The notes below the pieces were generated by a model. It had not been told where the DNA came from and made no database searches. It saw nothing but the letters and a program-made list of their open reading frames with translations. A program made the translations under genes and the position numbers. From Pseudarthrobacter sp. BIM B-2242 (GTDB taxonomy: Bacteria; Actinomycetota; Actinomycetes; Actinomycetales; Micrococcaceae), in assembly GCF_014764445.1 (NCBI RefSeq), contig NZ_CP061721.1:3968001-4032000 (forward strand): a stretch of 64,000 nt of DNA. Reading direction: 5' to 3'. Shown in pieces: positions 1-8,219 of the stretch (position 1 is the first letter of the stretch; every line of letters begins with the position of its first letter).

Positions 1-811
1 CGCGGACGCGGAGGGACGGCAGTTTTGCCGCCCAGCCCTCCAGGTAGCCCGGTGCATAGAGCGCGGCCGGTTCGTTGAGCAGGCCGCGCGGCGCGCGAAG
101 CACCTGGGTATCAACGGCCAGCTCGTCCAGTGCTTTCAGCAGCGACGCTCCCCGGTGCAGTTCGGCGGTGTCCTCAGCCATGGCCTGGTAGCGGGTGGCA
201 GGCTTCAGGTCGGGCTCCTCCCCCGTCAGGTCGTAGTCGACGTACTCCTCCACCAGCGGGGTCCAGTCAGCGCTGAACGCGGGGTGCTGCCGCCAGAAGG
301 TCCGGTAGACCTCGCGGCTGGGGAACGTGGAGTTCAGGCGTTCGGCGGCAGGTCCCAGCACCGCCGACACCACGTCCTCGTCCGAAATTCCGGCCGGCAC
401 CTGCAACGGCAGTCCGCCGTCCACCAGCACCAGCGATTGCACCCGGTCCGGAAACAGGTTGGCCAGGACCAGGGCGGCAAAGGCGCCCATGGAATGCCCG
501 ACGACGACCACCGGTCCCGTAGTGAGCGCACCAAGCACCGCGGCCAGGTCCTCGGCGTGGGTGGGCATGCCGTAGGGGCCGGGCAGGGAGTTGCTGCGGC
601 CGCGGCCCCTCAGATCCGGGGCGATGATCCGGACGCCGAGCAGTGCTTCAGCCAGGTACGGCCACGCTTTGTGCGACGCCGTCACACCGTGGACGGCAAG
701 GATGGTGGGTGCCTGCGGATCGTCGGGGCCCCAGAGGGCGGTGTGCAGGGTGCCGCCGCGGACCTCGACGTCGGTGGTCCGGTACCCGGTGCTGCTGGCT
801 GCTCGCGTCAT
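1..811 (-). CDS. alpha/beta hydrolase (partial, C-terminus beyond window)
   Basis: Read on the minus strand from an ATG at 811; the end lies beyond base 1, so 270 codons are visible. An alpha/beta-hydrolase fold is clear: an AVHG oxyanion-type turn near residue 40, PDLRGRG after it, and the nucleophile elbow GHSMG with Ser107. The His of the triad is probably off the window. The ATG overlaps the TetR stop by four bases (ATGA), so this is the most distal visible gene of the transporter/acyl-CoA synthetase operon. Its likely role is hydrolysis of an ester, lactone or ring-cleavage product of the imported compound. That role is inferred from context; the substrate cannot be read from sequence. 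Confidence 0.85.
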   Translation of the reverse strand, partial: MTRAASSTGYRTTDVEVRGGTLHTALWGPDDPQAPTILAVHGVTASHKAWPYLAEALLGVRIIAPDLRGRGRSNSLPGPYGMPTHAEDLAAVLGALTTGPVVVVGHSMGAFAALVLANLFPDRVQSLVLVDGGLPLQVPAGISDEDVVSAVLGPAAERLNSTFPSREVYRTFWRQHPAFSADWTPLVEEYVDYDLTGEEPDLKPATRYQAMAEDTAELHRGASLLKALDELAVDTQVLRAPRGLLNEPAALYAPGYLEGWAAKLPSLRVR

Positions 812-1467
812 GGGGCATTCCCTTCGTTCGGGGCGGGCGTGGGCGGGGCGGACGTGGGCGCGAGGGCCCGCTCGATGAACTGCATCATTTCCTCGAAGAC
901 GTCCTCCGGCACGTCCGGGCGTGCCCCCGGGACGGGGTCGGCGCCTTCCTCGTCCCACAGCACCCAGCGCATGCCGATGAGTTCGCCGATCCCCATCAGG
1001 GCCCAGGCCGCCACGGTTGGATCCATCTCCCGGACCTCGCCAGTAAGCTGCGCGGCCTTCAGCCCGGCGATGTAGCCCTCCACAATCCGGGTGTAGTGCA
1101 GCCTCAGTGCGCCGGGGGAAACGAACTCGGCCTGGCGGATGATCCGGTAGAGCGCCGGATGCTGCGCCGTGAACCGGAAGAACGCCCGAAAGCCGGCCCG
1201 TTCGGCCTCAAGCCGGGTGCTGCCGCTGCGGGCGGCCTCTGTCATGGCGTGCCGGACCCGCCGGTTGAGGTCCTCCACCACTTCGTCGAAAATGGCCTGC
1301 TTGCCGTCGAAGTACAGGTAGAAGGTACCCAGTCCGACGCCGGCCTCTTCGGTGATCTTGACGATGGAGGCTTCGTGGTAGCCCACCGAAGCGAACACTG
1401 TTTCGGCTGCCTCGAGCAGCTTGGCCCGGGTGCGGGTGCCGCGTGCCGTGCGTGGCTGGGCGCTCAT
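808..1467 (-). CDS. TetR/AcrR family transcriptional regulator
   Basis: 219 aa. The N-terminal helix-turn-helix (about residues 12-60, with GVGLGTFYLYF as recognition helix) is typical of TetR. The remaining two thirds form the ligand/dimer domain, which is variable and gives no ligand clue. It is coupled to the acyl-CoA synthetase upstream and the hydrolase downstream by ATGA overlaps, so it is made from the operon it probably controls. An acyl-CoA or the free acid is the natural guess for effector, by analogy with TetR regulators of beta-oxidation and aromatic-acid operons. A dyad in front of the operon (8057-8078) is a candidate operator. Confidence 0.85.
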   Translation of the reverse strand: MSAQPRTARGTRTRAKLLEAAETVFASVGYHEASIVKITEEAGVGLGTFYLYFDGKQAIFDEVVEDLNRRVRHAMTEAARSGSTRLEAERAGFRAFFRFTAQHPALYRIIRQAEFVSPGALRLHYTRIVEGYIAGLKAAQLTGEVREMDPTVAAWALMGIGELIGMRWVLWDEEGADPVPGARPDVPEDVFEEMMQFIERALAPTSAPPTPAPNEGNAP

Positions 1468-3071
1468 GGCCGGCTTCCTTCCGGGTAGGTGGTTTGTGCC
1501 CGTGTGTGTTTAGTGAGTTCCTGCCGCAGCCTGGCGCGCAGCACCTTGTTCAGCGCCGTGCGGGGCAGCGCTCCCACCATGGAGATCCTGGCGGGGACTT
1601 TGAAGGCGGACAGCTGGGCAGCGCAGTGTTCCAGCAGTTCCTGCTCGTCGGTGGCCATCCCGGCCCGCACCACCACAAAGGCCGCTCCGCTTTCGCCCCA
1701 GCGTTCGTTCGGAACACCGACGACGGCGGCCTGGGCCACCGCGGGATGCGCCAGCAGCACGGCCTCAACTTCGGCCGGGGCAACGTTTTCGCCGCCGGAA
1801 ATGTAGATGTCCTTCAGCCGGTCCACCACCCTGATGTATCCGTCGGCGTCGCGTTCCACCAGGTCGCCGGTGCGGAGCCAGCCATCGGCAAGGACGGCAG
1901 CCGTGGCGGCAGGGTCCCGGAAGTAGCCCGCGAAAACCCCGGGGCCGCCCACCAAAAGTTCGCCCGTGGCGGCGCCGTCGTAGATTTCACCGGTGACAGG
2001 ATCAGCGACGGCCACCGCGACGTGCGGATACGGCTTGCCGGAGTAGCCCACCATCCGTTCGGCGTCCTCGTTGGCCAGGCACAGCACGTTGGGCGAGGCC
2101 TCGGTCAGGCCATACCCCTGGCTCAGTGCCACCCCGCGGCGGTGCCAGATCCGCAGCAGCGGTGCCGGCATTGGCGCCCCGCCCACCACGGCATGGCGCA
2201 GGCTGCCGAGATCGGTCTGCGCGAAGTCCGGGTGCTCGGCCAGCATCAGGTACTGCGTCGGGACGCCCATCAGCATGGTGACACGGCGCTCGGCGATCAG
2301 CTGCAGCACCCGGCCCGGTTCGAAACCCCGCTCCAGGACCACCGTGGCGCCGGCCCACCACGCCAGCAGCGGCTGGATGTTCCACCCGCCCACATGGAAC
2401 TGGGGCAGCACCGCCAGCACCACATCGGTGCTCGCCATGTCCAGGGTCCGGGACAGCGCCAGGTTGGTCCAGAAGCAGTTGGCGTGGGTCAGGACGGCGG
2501 CTTTGCTGGCCCCCTCGGTACCGGAGGTGAAAACCATCAGGAGGGCGTCGTCGTCGCGCACTGGGCTCCGCAGCCCCGCGGCAGCGGGGACGGCTTCCGC
2601 GCCGGGGAGCACCCGAGAGGGGGCGGGCACGGATTTTTCGACGCCGCCGGGTCCCGGCGCCGCTGTCCGCGGCGGTTGGGGCAACAGGGAGCAGGCCGCG
2701 GCCGCCAGGGCGTCCAGGTCATCTTCAACCAGCAGCAGCTGCGGGTCCGCGAGTCCGAGCTGGGCGGAGAGTTCGCGCGGCGAGAGCCGCCAGGACAGCG
2801 GCACCAGGACCAGCCCGGCTTTGGCGCAGGCGAAGAACACCACCACGTGGTCCGAGCTGTTCCCGGTCAGGGTGGCGATCCTGTCACCGGTGGCGTACCC
2901 GGCGGCGTGCAGTGCTGCCGCGAGGTTGGCTGCCCGGCGTTCCAGCTCGGCGTAGCTCAGGGTAAGGCCGCGGTCATCGATCGCGATCCGGTGGGGGGTG
3001 GCCAGGCTGCGGTCAGTGGTCCAGCGGCCCAGGGTATGCAGTCCGTCTGCCGGACCCGGTGCGCCGGTCAT
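1464..3071 (-). CDS. AMP-forming acyl-CoA synthetase (ANL superfamily)
   Basis: 535 aa adenylate-forming ligase. Visible motifs in order: phosphate loop MVFTSGTEGASK (about 179-190), A5 motif GYGLTEASP (319-327), TGD (401-403), the hinge region DRLKDIYISGGEN (to about 429), and the C-terminal catalytic Lys in LNKVLR (Lys509). All elements for acid + ATP to acyl-AMP to acyl-CoA are present. Starts and stops overlap neighbours by four bases on both sides. In a Liv-type transporter operon it probably activates the imported carboxylic acid, which could be fatty, aromatic or a terpenoid acid. The sequence does not separate these. Confidence 0.9.
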   Translation of the reverse strand: MTGAPGPADGLHTLGRWTTDRSLATPHRIAIDDRGLTLSYAELERRAANLAAALHAAGYATGDRIATLTGNSSDHVVVFFACAKAGLVLVPLSWRLSPRELSAQLGLADPQLLLVEDDLDALAAAACSLLPQPPRTAAPGPGGVEKSVPAPSRVLPGAEAVPAAAGLRSPVRDDDALLMVFTSGTEGASKAAVLTHANCFWTNLALSRTLDMASTDVVLAVLPQFHVGGWNIQPLLAWWAGATVVLERGFEPGRVLQLIAERRVTMLMGVPTQYLMLAEHPDFAQTDLGSLRHAVVGGAPMPAPLLRIWHRRGVALSQGYGLTEASPNVLCLANEDAERMVGYSGKPYPHVAVAVADPVTGEIYDGAATGELLVGGPGVFAGYFRDPAATAAVLADGWLRTGDLVERDADGYIRVVDRLKDIYISGGENVAPAEVEAVLLAHPAVAQAAVVGVPNERWGESGAAFVVVRAGMATDEQELLEHCAAQLSAFKVPARISMVGALPRTALNKVLRARLRQELTKHTRAQTTYPEGSRP

Positions 3072-4258
3072 GCTGCCTCCTCCAGGATGTCGCGGGACTT
3101 CTGCACGCGGTCGCCGCGCCGGGTGCGGCGCCGGGCCAGCCGCTGGGCAGTGCCCGTGAGGCCGCCGGGCAGGAAGAGCACCACCAGGATGAACAGGGTG
3201 CCCAGGATAAACAGCGGTTCTGACAACGGTACTCGCAGGATGTCCGGCAGCGCATCGATGGCGTCCGAGTTCGCGAGCGTGGTGAGCCGCTGGTCCAGGA
3301 TGGTGTAGAAAACGCCGCCGATCACCGCGCCCCAGCGGGAGCCCACGCCGCCCAGCACCACCATGACCAGAAGGGTGATGGTGAGGTCCGCCGACACGGC
3401 CCGGGGCACGGCGCCGCTCTGCAGCAGCAGGAAGACCATGCCGATGATGCAGACCAGAACGGCGGAGACCACAAAGATCAGCAGCTTGACCAGATAAGGC
3501 TGCAGGCCGAGCACCCGGACGCGGAGCTCGTTCTCACGGACGGCCGCCGCCACGTGGCCGGCGCGGGAGGACTGCACCCACGTGACGATGATGAACACAG
3601 CCACCAGCACGGCCAGCGCCAACCAGTAGAGGTTGCGGGTGTTGACCACGCCCACCAGGAAGTCCGGCAGGTTGTCGGTCCGGAGGGTGAGGCCTTCGTC
3701 GCCGCCGGTGGCACCTTCCGGGTTGCGGCCAACCACCACAGACCCCGCCTGGGCGAAGGCGAGCGTGACCATGGCGAACGGGATGCCGCTGACCCGCAGG
3801 CTGATGCTGCCCACCACATGGGCCAGGACAATCACCACCAGCAGGGTCAGGCCCATGGCCGGCAGCAGCGGGATATCGAGGTTCTGCAGGATGATCGCCA
3901 GTCCGTAGACGCCGGCGCCGAAATACAGGGCGTGGCCGAAGGACAGCAGCCCGGCCACGCCCAGCAGCAGGTGGTACGTCAGGGCGGCAGCGGCCATCAG
4001 CATGCACATGGCCAGCAGCTGCAGGGATCCCGGGGTGTAGGTGGGCCCCGGCAGCACCCCGGGCAGGGACAGGTTAAGCAGCGGGAGAAGGACCAGCAGG
4101 ACAATCCCCGCGATTCCGACGGCGGCGCCCACCATTTTGCCGCGGGTGAAGCGTTTGCGCGAGCCACCGCCGTCGTTCGCCGTGCGGCGGGACCCCGCCG
4201 GGTGCGGGGAGGCGCTCTGCGTATCCTGGGTTTCTGTGGCGTCGGTTTCGGTGGTCAT
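3068..4258 (-). CDS. Branched-chain amino-acid-type ABC transporter permease, LivM-like
   Basis: The ATG at 4258 is chosen because it overlaps the preceding permease stop (ATGA); this gives 396 aa. A polar N-terminal tail of about 40 residues rich in Thr, Asp and Gly precedes the first membrane helix. About ten hydrophobic segments follow, and the conserved GVGSRWGAVIGG region of LivM-type permeases lies near the C-terminus. It should form the membrane channel with the adjacent LivH-like subunit. The C-terminus ends in a basic stretch (RRRTRRGDR). The long in-frame extension upstream of 4258 is the antisense of livH and is not coding. Confidence 0.9.
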   Translation of the reverse strand: MTTETDATETQDTQSASPHPAGSRRTANDGGGSRKRFTRGKMVGAAVGIAGIVLLVLLPLLNLSLPGVLPGPTYTPGSLQLLAMCMLMAAAALTYHLLLGVAGLLSFGHALYFGAGVYGLAIILQNLDIPLLPAMGLTLLVVIVLAHVVGSISLRVSGIPFAMVTLAFAQAGSVVVGRNPEGATGGDEGLTLRTDNLPDFLVGVVNTRNLYWLALAVLVAVFIIVTWVQSSRAGHVAAAVRENELRVRVLGLQPYLVKLLIFVVSAVLVCIIGMVFLLLQSGAVPRAVSADLTITLLVMVVLGGVGSRWGAVIGGVFYTILDQRLTTLANSDAIDALPDILRVPLSEPLFILGTLFILVVLFLPGGLTGTAQRLARRRTRRGDRVQKSRDILEEAA

Positions 4259-5130
4259 GAGGTTCTCCCGAGCAGGCCGGAGGGACGGAACAGCAGGACA
4301 AGCGCCAGGGCCAGCACCACAACGAAGTCGCCGGTGCCGCCGAGGTAGAAGTTGGCGAACTGCTGCAGGACGGCGACGGCCACCGCGGCGATGGCCGCGC
4401 CGGTCAGGGACCCCAGGCCGCCGATCACGGTGACAATGAACGCGAAGATGAGCAGCGAGCCGCCCAGCAGCGGGGAGACGTAGCCAAAGTAGTGCGAGGC
4501 GAGGACCCCGCCGAGGCCGGCCGCGGCGCCGCCGATGGTGAAGACGAGGGTGAAGGCCTTGCGGACATCGATGCCAAGGGCCGTCACCATGGACCGGTTC
4601 TCCACGCCGGCCCGGATGATCATGCCGTAGCGGGTGTTCTTGAGGAAGAACACCAGGGCCAGCAGCACCAGGACGGCGGCGATGATGCAGATGAAGCGGT
4701 CGTTGGGGATGCGGGCGCCCAGGATTTCGGTGGTCTCCTTGAACCAGGCGGGACCCTGGATGAACACGGGGTCGGTGCCCCAGATGCCGTCGAACAGGGC
4801 CACGGCGGCAAGCGAGAGGCCCACCGTGATCAGGACCTGTTCGATGTGCCGCTGGTAGAGCCGGCGGATGAGGACAAACTCGGTGAACGCGGCGAACACC
4901 GCGCCAGCCACGGCACCCACCAGCAGGGACAGCAGGAACGTCCACCAGTTGTCCGCGCCGGTCCGGCGGGCAATTTCCCAGCCGGTGAACGCGCCGAGCG
5001 TGAGGAACGCGCCGTGGGCAAAGTTCAGCACGCCCATCAGCCCGTAGATCAGGGAGAGGCCGGCAGCCACCAGGAAGTAGAGGGCACCGAGGCCGAGGCC
5101 GGTGAAGAGCAGGAGGACAACAGTACTCAC
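4255..5130 (-). CDS. Branched-chain amino-acid-type ABC transporter permease, LivH-like
   Basis: 291 aa with a GTG start at 5130 that overlaps the preceding stop (GTGA). The opening residues form a first helix and are followed by GLSLIYGLMGVLNFAHGAF, the signature of LivH permeases, which belongs to the membrane part that contacts the ATPase. About eight helices are visible, and GGLGSLTGAAIAAVAV resembles the usual LivH C-terminal region. It is the partner of the LivM-like permease encoded next. The substrate is unknown; this family carries branched-chain amino acids, amides, urea and many carboxylic acids. Confidence 0.9.
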   Translation of the reverse strand: MSTVVLLLFTGLGLGALYFLVAAGLSLIYGLMGVLNFAHGAFLTLGAFTGWEIARRTGADNWWTFLLSLLVGAVAGAVFAAFTEFVLIRRLYQRHIEQVLITVGLSLAAVALFDGIWGTDPVFIQGPAWFKETTEILGARIPNDRFICIIAAVLVLLALVFFLKNTRYGMIIRAGVENRSMVTALGIDVRKAFTLVFTIGGAAAGLGGVLASHYFGYVSPLLGGSLLIFAFIVTVIGGLGSLTGAAIAAVAVAVLQQFANFYLGGTGDFVVVLALALVLLFRPSGLLGRTS

Positions 5131-5942
5131 AGGGCCGCTCCCTTCTCGGTTGCCGCCGCGGGTGCCGCGGTCCCGGTGTGCGCCGCTTCCGTGGAAACCC
5201 CCAGCAGCCGGTGCGTCAGCGGGTCGTCGTCGAGGAACTCCAGGGCGTTCCCGGTATGAACTACGCGGCCGCCGGAGAGGACCACGGCGCCTTCCGCGAG
5301 CTGGCGGACCACCTGCAGGTTCTGTTCCACGAGGAGGATGGGGACGGTTTTGGCCGCCTCGGCGAGGGTCTCGGCCACTTCGGCCACGATCTTCGGCGCC
5401 AGGCCTTTGGTGGGTTCGTCGACCAGCAGGATTTTGTTGGTGTTCAGGAGCGCCCGTGCCAGGGACACCATCTGCTGCTGGCCGCCGGACAGGGTGCCGG
5501 CCATCTGGCCTGCGCGGGCCAGCAGGTCGGGGAAAAGCTCCTCGACCAACTGCCTGCGCGGTGCGGCGTCACGTTCGGCCAGGCGGAGGTTCTCCGCAAC
5601 TGTGAGTTTGGAGAACACTTCGCGGTCCTCCGGGACGTAGCCCACGCCGCTGCGGATGATCTTGTACGTTGGTTCCTTTTCGACCCGGACGCCGTCCAGT
5701 TCCACCGTGCCGCTGCGGTCGATCAGCCCGATGATGGCCTTGATGGTGCTGGTCTTGCCCACGCCGTTGCGGCCAAGCAGGGCGGTGATGCCGGTGGCCG
5801 GGACGGTGAAGGACACGTCTTCCACCACCTGCTGGCCGGCGATGTGGGCGTTGAGTCCTTCGATTCTAAGGATGGGCCTTGGAACGGCGCCGTTGGGGAT
5901 AGGGCCGTTGGGGATAGGGCTCTGGGCCGGTCCGGGGGTCAT
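5127..5942 (-). CDS. ABC transporter ATP-binding protein, LivF-like
   Basis: 271 aa. Walker A GRNGVGKTS, signature LSGGQQQMVSLARAL and Walker B ILLVDEPTKGLAP are all present, followed by the H-loop region. The KGLAP after Walker B is typical of LivF. The first 25 residues contain a repeated PIPNGP/PNGA stretch absent from the family core. It is coupled to the flanking genes by 4-bp overlaps. It is expected to pair with the LivG-like ATPase as a heterodimer driving import. Confidence 0.92.
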   Translation of the reverse strand: MTPGPAQSPIPNGPIPNGAVPRPILRIEGLNAHIAGQQVVEDVSFTVPATGITALLGRNGVGKTSTIKAIIGLIDRSGTVELDGVRVEKEPTYKIIRSGVGYVPEDREVFSKLTVAENLRLAERDAAPRRQLVEELFPDLLARAGQMAGTLSGGQQQMVSLARALLNTNKILLVDEPTKGLAPKIVAEVAETLAEAAKTVPILLVEQNLQVVRQLAEGAVVLSGGRVVHTGNALEFLDDDPLTHRLLGVSTEAAHTGTAAPAAATEKGAAL

Positions 5943-6703
5943 ACTGGTTCTCCAAGGTAGGCGCTTTGCACGGTGGGATCGGCCATCACGGCATCCGGAC
6001 TATCGAGCGCGAGCAGGCTGCCGTGGTGCATCACAGCCACCCGGTCCACGAGGCCCAGCACCACGTCCATGTGGTGCTCCACCATCATCACGGTGCAGCC
6101 GCGGTCGCGGTGCATGCCGCGGATGATCGCGGTGAGGGACGGGACGTCCCCGGACGCGACGCCCGCCATCGGTTCGTCCAGGAGGACGACCGCGGGATCG
6201 GTCGCCAGGAGTACGGCGATTTCCACCTTGCGCTTCTCGCCGTGCGAAAGGTCACCGGCCGCCGTCGTGAGCTGGCCGGCGAGCCCCACTTCGCTGATGG
6301 TGCCGCGGGCGATCCGGGTGGCTTCATCCGTTGCGGACGGGAAGCGCAGGAGGTTGAGGCTGCCGCCGATCTTGGCCTGCGCGGCGAGCCGGACGTTCTC
6401 AAGCACGCTGAGGCGGGGGAACAGGTTGGAGGTCTGGAAGGTCCGCCCCAGCCCGGCTTTGGCCCTGCGGTGGATGGGTGCTGCCGTGATGTCCCTGCCG
6501 TTCAGGCTGATGCGGCCTTCGGTAGGCCGCATCACCCCGGAAATCAGGTTGAACAGGGTGGTTTTGCCGGCACCGTTGGGGCCGATGACGCCGATCATTT
6601 CGCCGGCACCGACCGCGAAGCTCACATCCTGGAGGATGCGGGCGCCGCCGATCTGCAGGCCGAGGCCGTCCACCGCGAGGGCAGGCAGGGCTGGGGTATC
6701 CAT
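5939..6703 (-). CDS. ABC transporter ATP-binding protein, LivG-like
   Basis: 254 aa ATPase with Walker A GPNGAGKTT (about residues 40-48). Its signature is LSHGEKRKVEIA instead of LSGGQ, which is characteristic of LivG-type subunits. Walker B VVLLDEPMAGV and the switch His in MVEHHMD follow. The ATG at 6703 follows an 84-bp gap after the substrate-binding gene, the only real gap in the transporter part of this operon; a strong hairpin sits there. It is the first gene of the tightly coupled distal block. Confidence 0.92.
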   Translation of the reverse strand: MDTPALPALAVDGLGLQIGGARILQDVSFAVGAGEMIGVIGPNGAGKTTLFNLISGVMRPTEGRISLNGRDITAAPIHRRAKAGLGRTFQTSNLFPRLSVLENVRLAAQAKIGGSLNLLRFPSATDEATRIARGTISEVGLAGQLTTAAGDLSHGEKRKVEIAVLLATDPAVVLLDEPMAGVASGDVPSLTAIIRGMHRDRGCTVMMVEHHMDVVLGLVDRVAVMHHGSLLALDSPDAVMADPTVQSAYLGEPV

Positions 6704-6752
6704 CGTTGGATCCTTCGTGTGTGGCTGGAACTTGGGTTAGTCCGGGAGGTGC

Positions 6753-6779
6753 GCAGCGCTGCCGGTTCGACAGCGCTGC
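6753..6779 (-). terminator. Hairpin between binding-protein gene and rest of operon
   Basis: A perfect 9-bp stem GCAGCGCTG/CAGCGCTGC with a 9-nt loop lies eight bases past the binding-protein stop. There is no T-run. It is best read as a partial terminator or 3'-end stabiliser that lets the binding protein be made in excess over the membrane subunits, as in many ABC operons. Confidence 0.5.
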
Positions 6780-6787
6780 ACCCTCGG

Positions 6788-7984
6788 CTACTTCTTTTCG
6801 GGCGGTGCAACAGCCTCGCCCGAGACCACCTTCACGAGTTCGGGGCTGAAGGCGCCGTCCTTCTGGACGAGCTTGACCTGGTACATGTCCTGGATCAGGG
6901 CGTGGTCCGAGGCACGGACGGTCTGCTTGCCCTTGGGGCCGTCGAAGCTGAAGCCTTCCAGTGCCTTGACCATCGCGTCGGCGTCAGAGCCGCCCTCCTT
7001 GATGGCCTGGACAATCATCTGACCGGCCACGAAACCGTCCGGGGTGAAGAGGTCAGCCTTCTGGCCGGCCTTCTCGACGGCGGCAATCATCTTCTTCTCC
7101 ACCTCGTTGCCCGAAGCGCCCGGGAAGTAGTGGTTCAGGAAGCTGATCTTGGCTGTGGCTTCCCCGTAGGCGCCGAAGGTGGACGCGTCGCCGAGGCCCG
7201 TGACCACCGGCGCGACGTCGAAGGCGCCCTGCTGGCTGAGGGTCTGCCACATGGTGCCGGACGTCGCGCCTGCCCAGGCCACAAAGACCATGTCCGGCTT
7301 GGCGTCAACGAGCTGGCGGGCGAAGGGGGTCAGTTCCTGTCCGTCCGGAACGAGGACGGATTCCACCGTGGCGCCCTTGGCTCCGAGGACCGCCTTGACG
7401 GCGGCAACGTTGCCCTGGCCAAACGCGTTGTCCTGGGCAAAGACCACTACTTTCTTGCCGTTGGTGTCGATGAAGGAGCCGGCGGTGGCCACGTCCTGCA
7501 GGCTCTGGCGGCCGGAGCGGAACGTGTATTTGTTGATGCCCTGGATGGCGTCGGTGGCGGCGGGCCCCGAAATGTAGAGGACCTTGTTCTGTGCTGCCTG
7601 CTCGGCCAGCTTCAGCGCGATGCCGGAGACCACGGTGCCGCCGATGATCTTGTAGCCCTTGCCGATCAGGTCCTTGGCTGCCGTGACCGCTTTGTCCGGA
7701 TCACCGCCGTCGTCAGCGTAGGTCAGGTTGATCTTGGCTCCGTTCACCTCGCCGGTGCCTCCGGTGGCGTGGTCGATGCCTGCCTGCAGACCCTCGTAGT
7801 AGGTGGCGCCGTAGGCGGCGAGCGGACCGGTCTTGGAGTAGATGATGCCAACATCAACCGGCTCGGCGGCCGTGGTGCTGCCGGACTCAGCCGGGGTGGC
7901 GGCGCCGGGGGTGGGAGCGCAGGCGCTGAGGGCAAGCCCCGCGACCATCACGGCGGCGAGCAGGAACCTCTTTGTATCCTTCAC
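6788..7984 (-). CDS. ABC transporter substrate-binding lipoprotein (Peripla_BP_6 type)
   Basis: 398 aa with a GTG start at 7984 preceded by GAAAGG. The signal peptide ends in the lipobox LALSAC, so the mature protein should be lipid-anchored at Cys21 on the outer face of the membrane. A low-complexity Thr/Ala/Glu linker follows, then the type I periplasmic-binding fold beginning VGIIYSKTGPLAAYG. It is the first gene of the operon and defines its substrate, together with the Liv-type permeases. The presence of an acyl-CoA synthetase in the same operon suggests a carboxylic acid rather than an amino acid, which is an inference. Confidence 0.92.
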   Translation of the reverse strand: MKDTKRFLLAAVMVAGLALSACAPTPGAATPAESGSTTAAEPVDVGIIYSKTGPLAAYGATYYEGLQAGIDHATGGTGEVNGAKINLTYADDGGDPDKAVTAAKDLIGKGYKIIGGTVVSGIALKLAEQAAQNKVLYISGPAATDAIQGINKYTFRSGRQSLQDVATAGSFIDTNGKKVVVFAQDNAFGQGNVAAVKAVLGAKGATVESVLVPDGQELTPFARQLVDAKPDMVFVAWAGATSGTMWQTLSQQGAFDVAPVVTGLGDASTFGAYGEATAKISFLNHYFPGASGNEVEKKMIAAVEKAGQKADLFTPDGFVAGQMIVQAIKEGGSDADAMVKALEGFSFDGPKGKQTVRASDHALIQDMYQVKLVQKDGAFSPELVKVVSGEAVAPPEKK

Positions 7985-8056
7985 GGGATGCCTTTCGTTG
8001 AGAACCCGCTGGATGCGAAAAGCGGGTCTGAGCAGTGGGTGCGATAAGAATCTCGA

Positions 8057-8078
8057 GTGAACCTGAAAGGTGATTCAC
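8057..8078. promoter_or_regulatory. Dyad in operon promoter region, candidate TetR operator
   Basis: GTGAA (8057-8061) and TTCAC (8074-8078) flank ACCT-GAA-AGGT, giving two nested imperfect dyads about 75 bp upstream of the first start codon of the transporter operon. Size and place fit a TetR operator. Which regulator binds is not shown. The remaining intergenic DNA up to 8177 has no further clear signal. Confidence 0.35.
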
Positions 8079-8177
8079 GTTACGGCAAATCTAGGGCGCC
8101 GCTCAGGAGGTGTCAATGGATTGTCAGGTCGTCTTTGCAACGTTCCGGCAACGAACCGCCCCCGGCGCCCCCTTAAT

Positions 8178-8211
8178 CCGGGACGCTCTCTCACTTAATG
8201 TGGCTTTAACC
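8178..8211 (+). repeat. Copy 1 of 34-bp repeat flanking the insertion sequence
   Basis: A 34-bp sequence starting CCGGGACGCTCTCTCACTTA recurs in direct orientation at 9749-9782 with one mismatch. Its first 23 bases occur inverted at 9837-9859. It lies immediately outside the left end of the insertion sequence. It is far too long for an IS3-type target duplication, so it is probably an older chromosomal repeat. Confidence 0.8.
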
Positions 8212-8219
8212 GGTATTTA

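Noticed and set aside
4259..4945. Long in-frame extension upstream of the livM-like gene
   Set aside because: It is antisense to the livH-like gene, has unnatural composition (Arg/Pro/His-rich), and the ATG at 4258 overlaps the previous stop exactly as in the rest of the operon.
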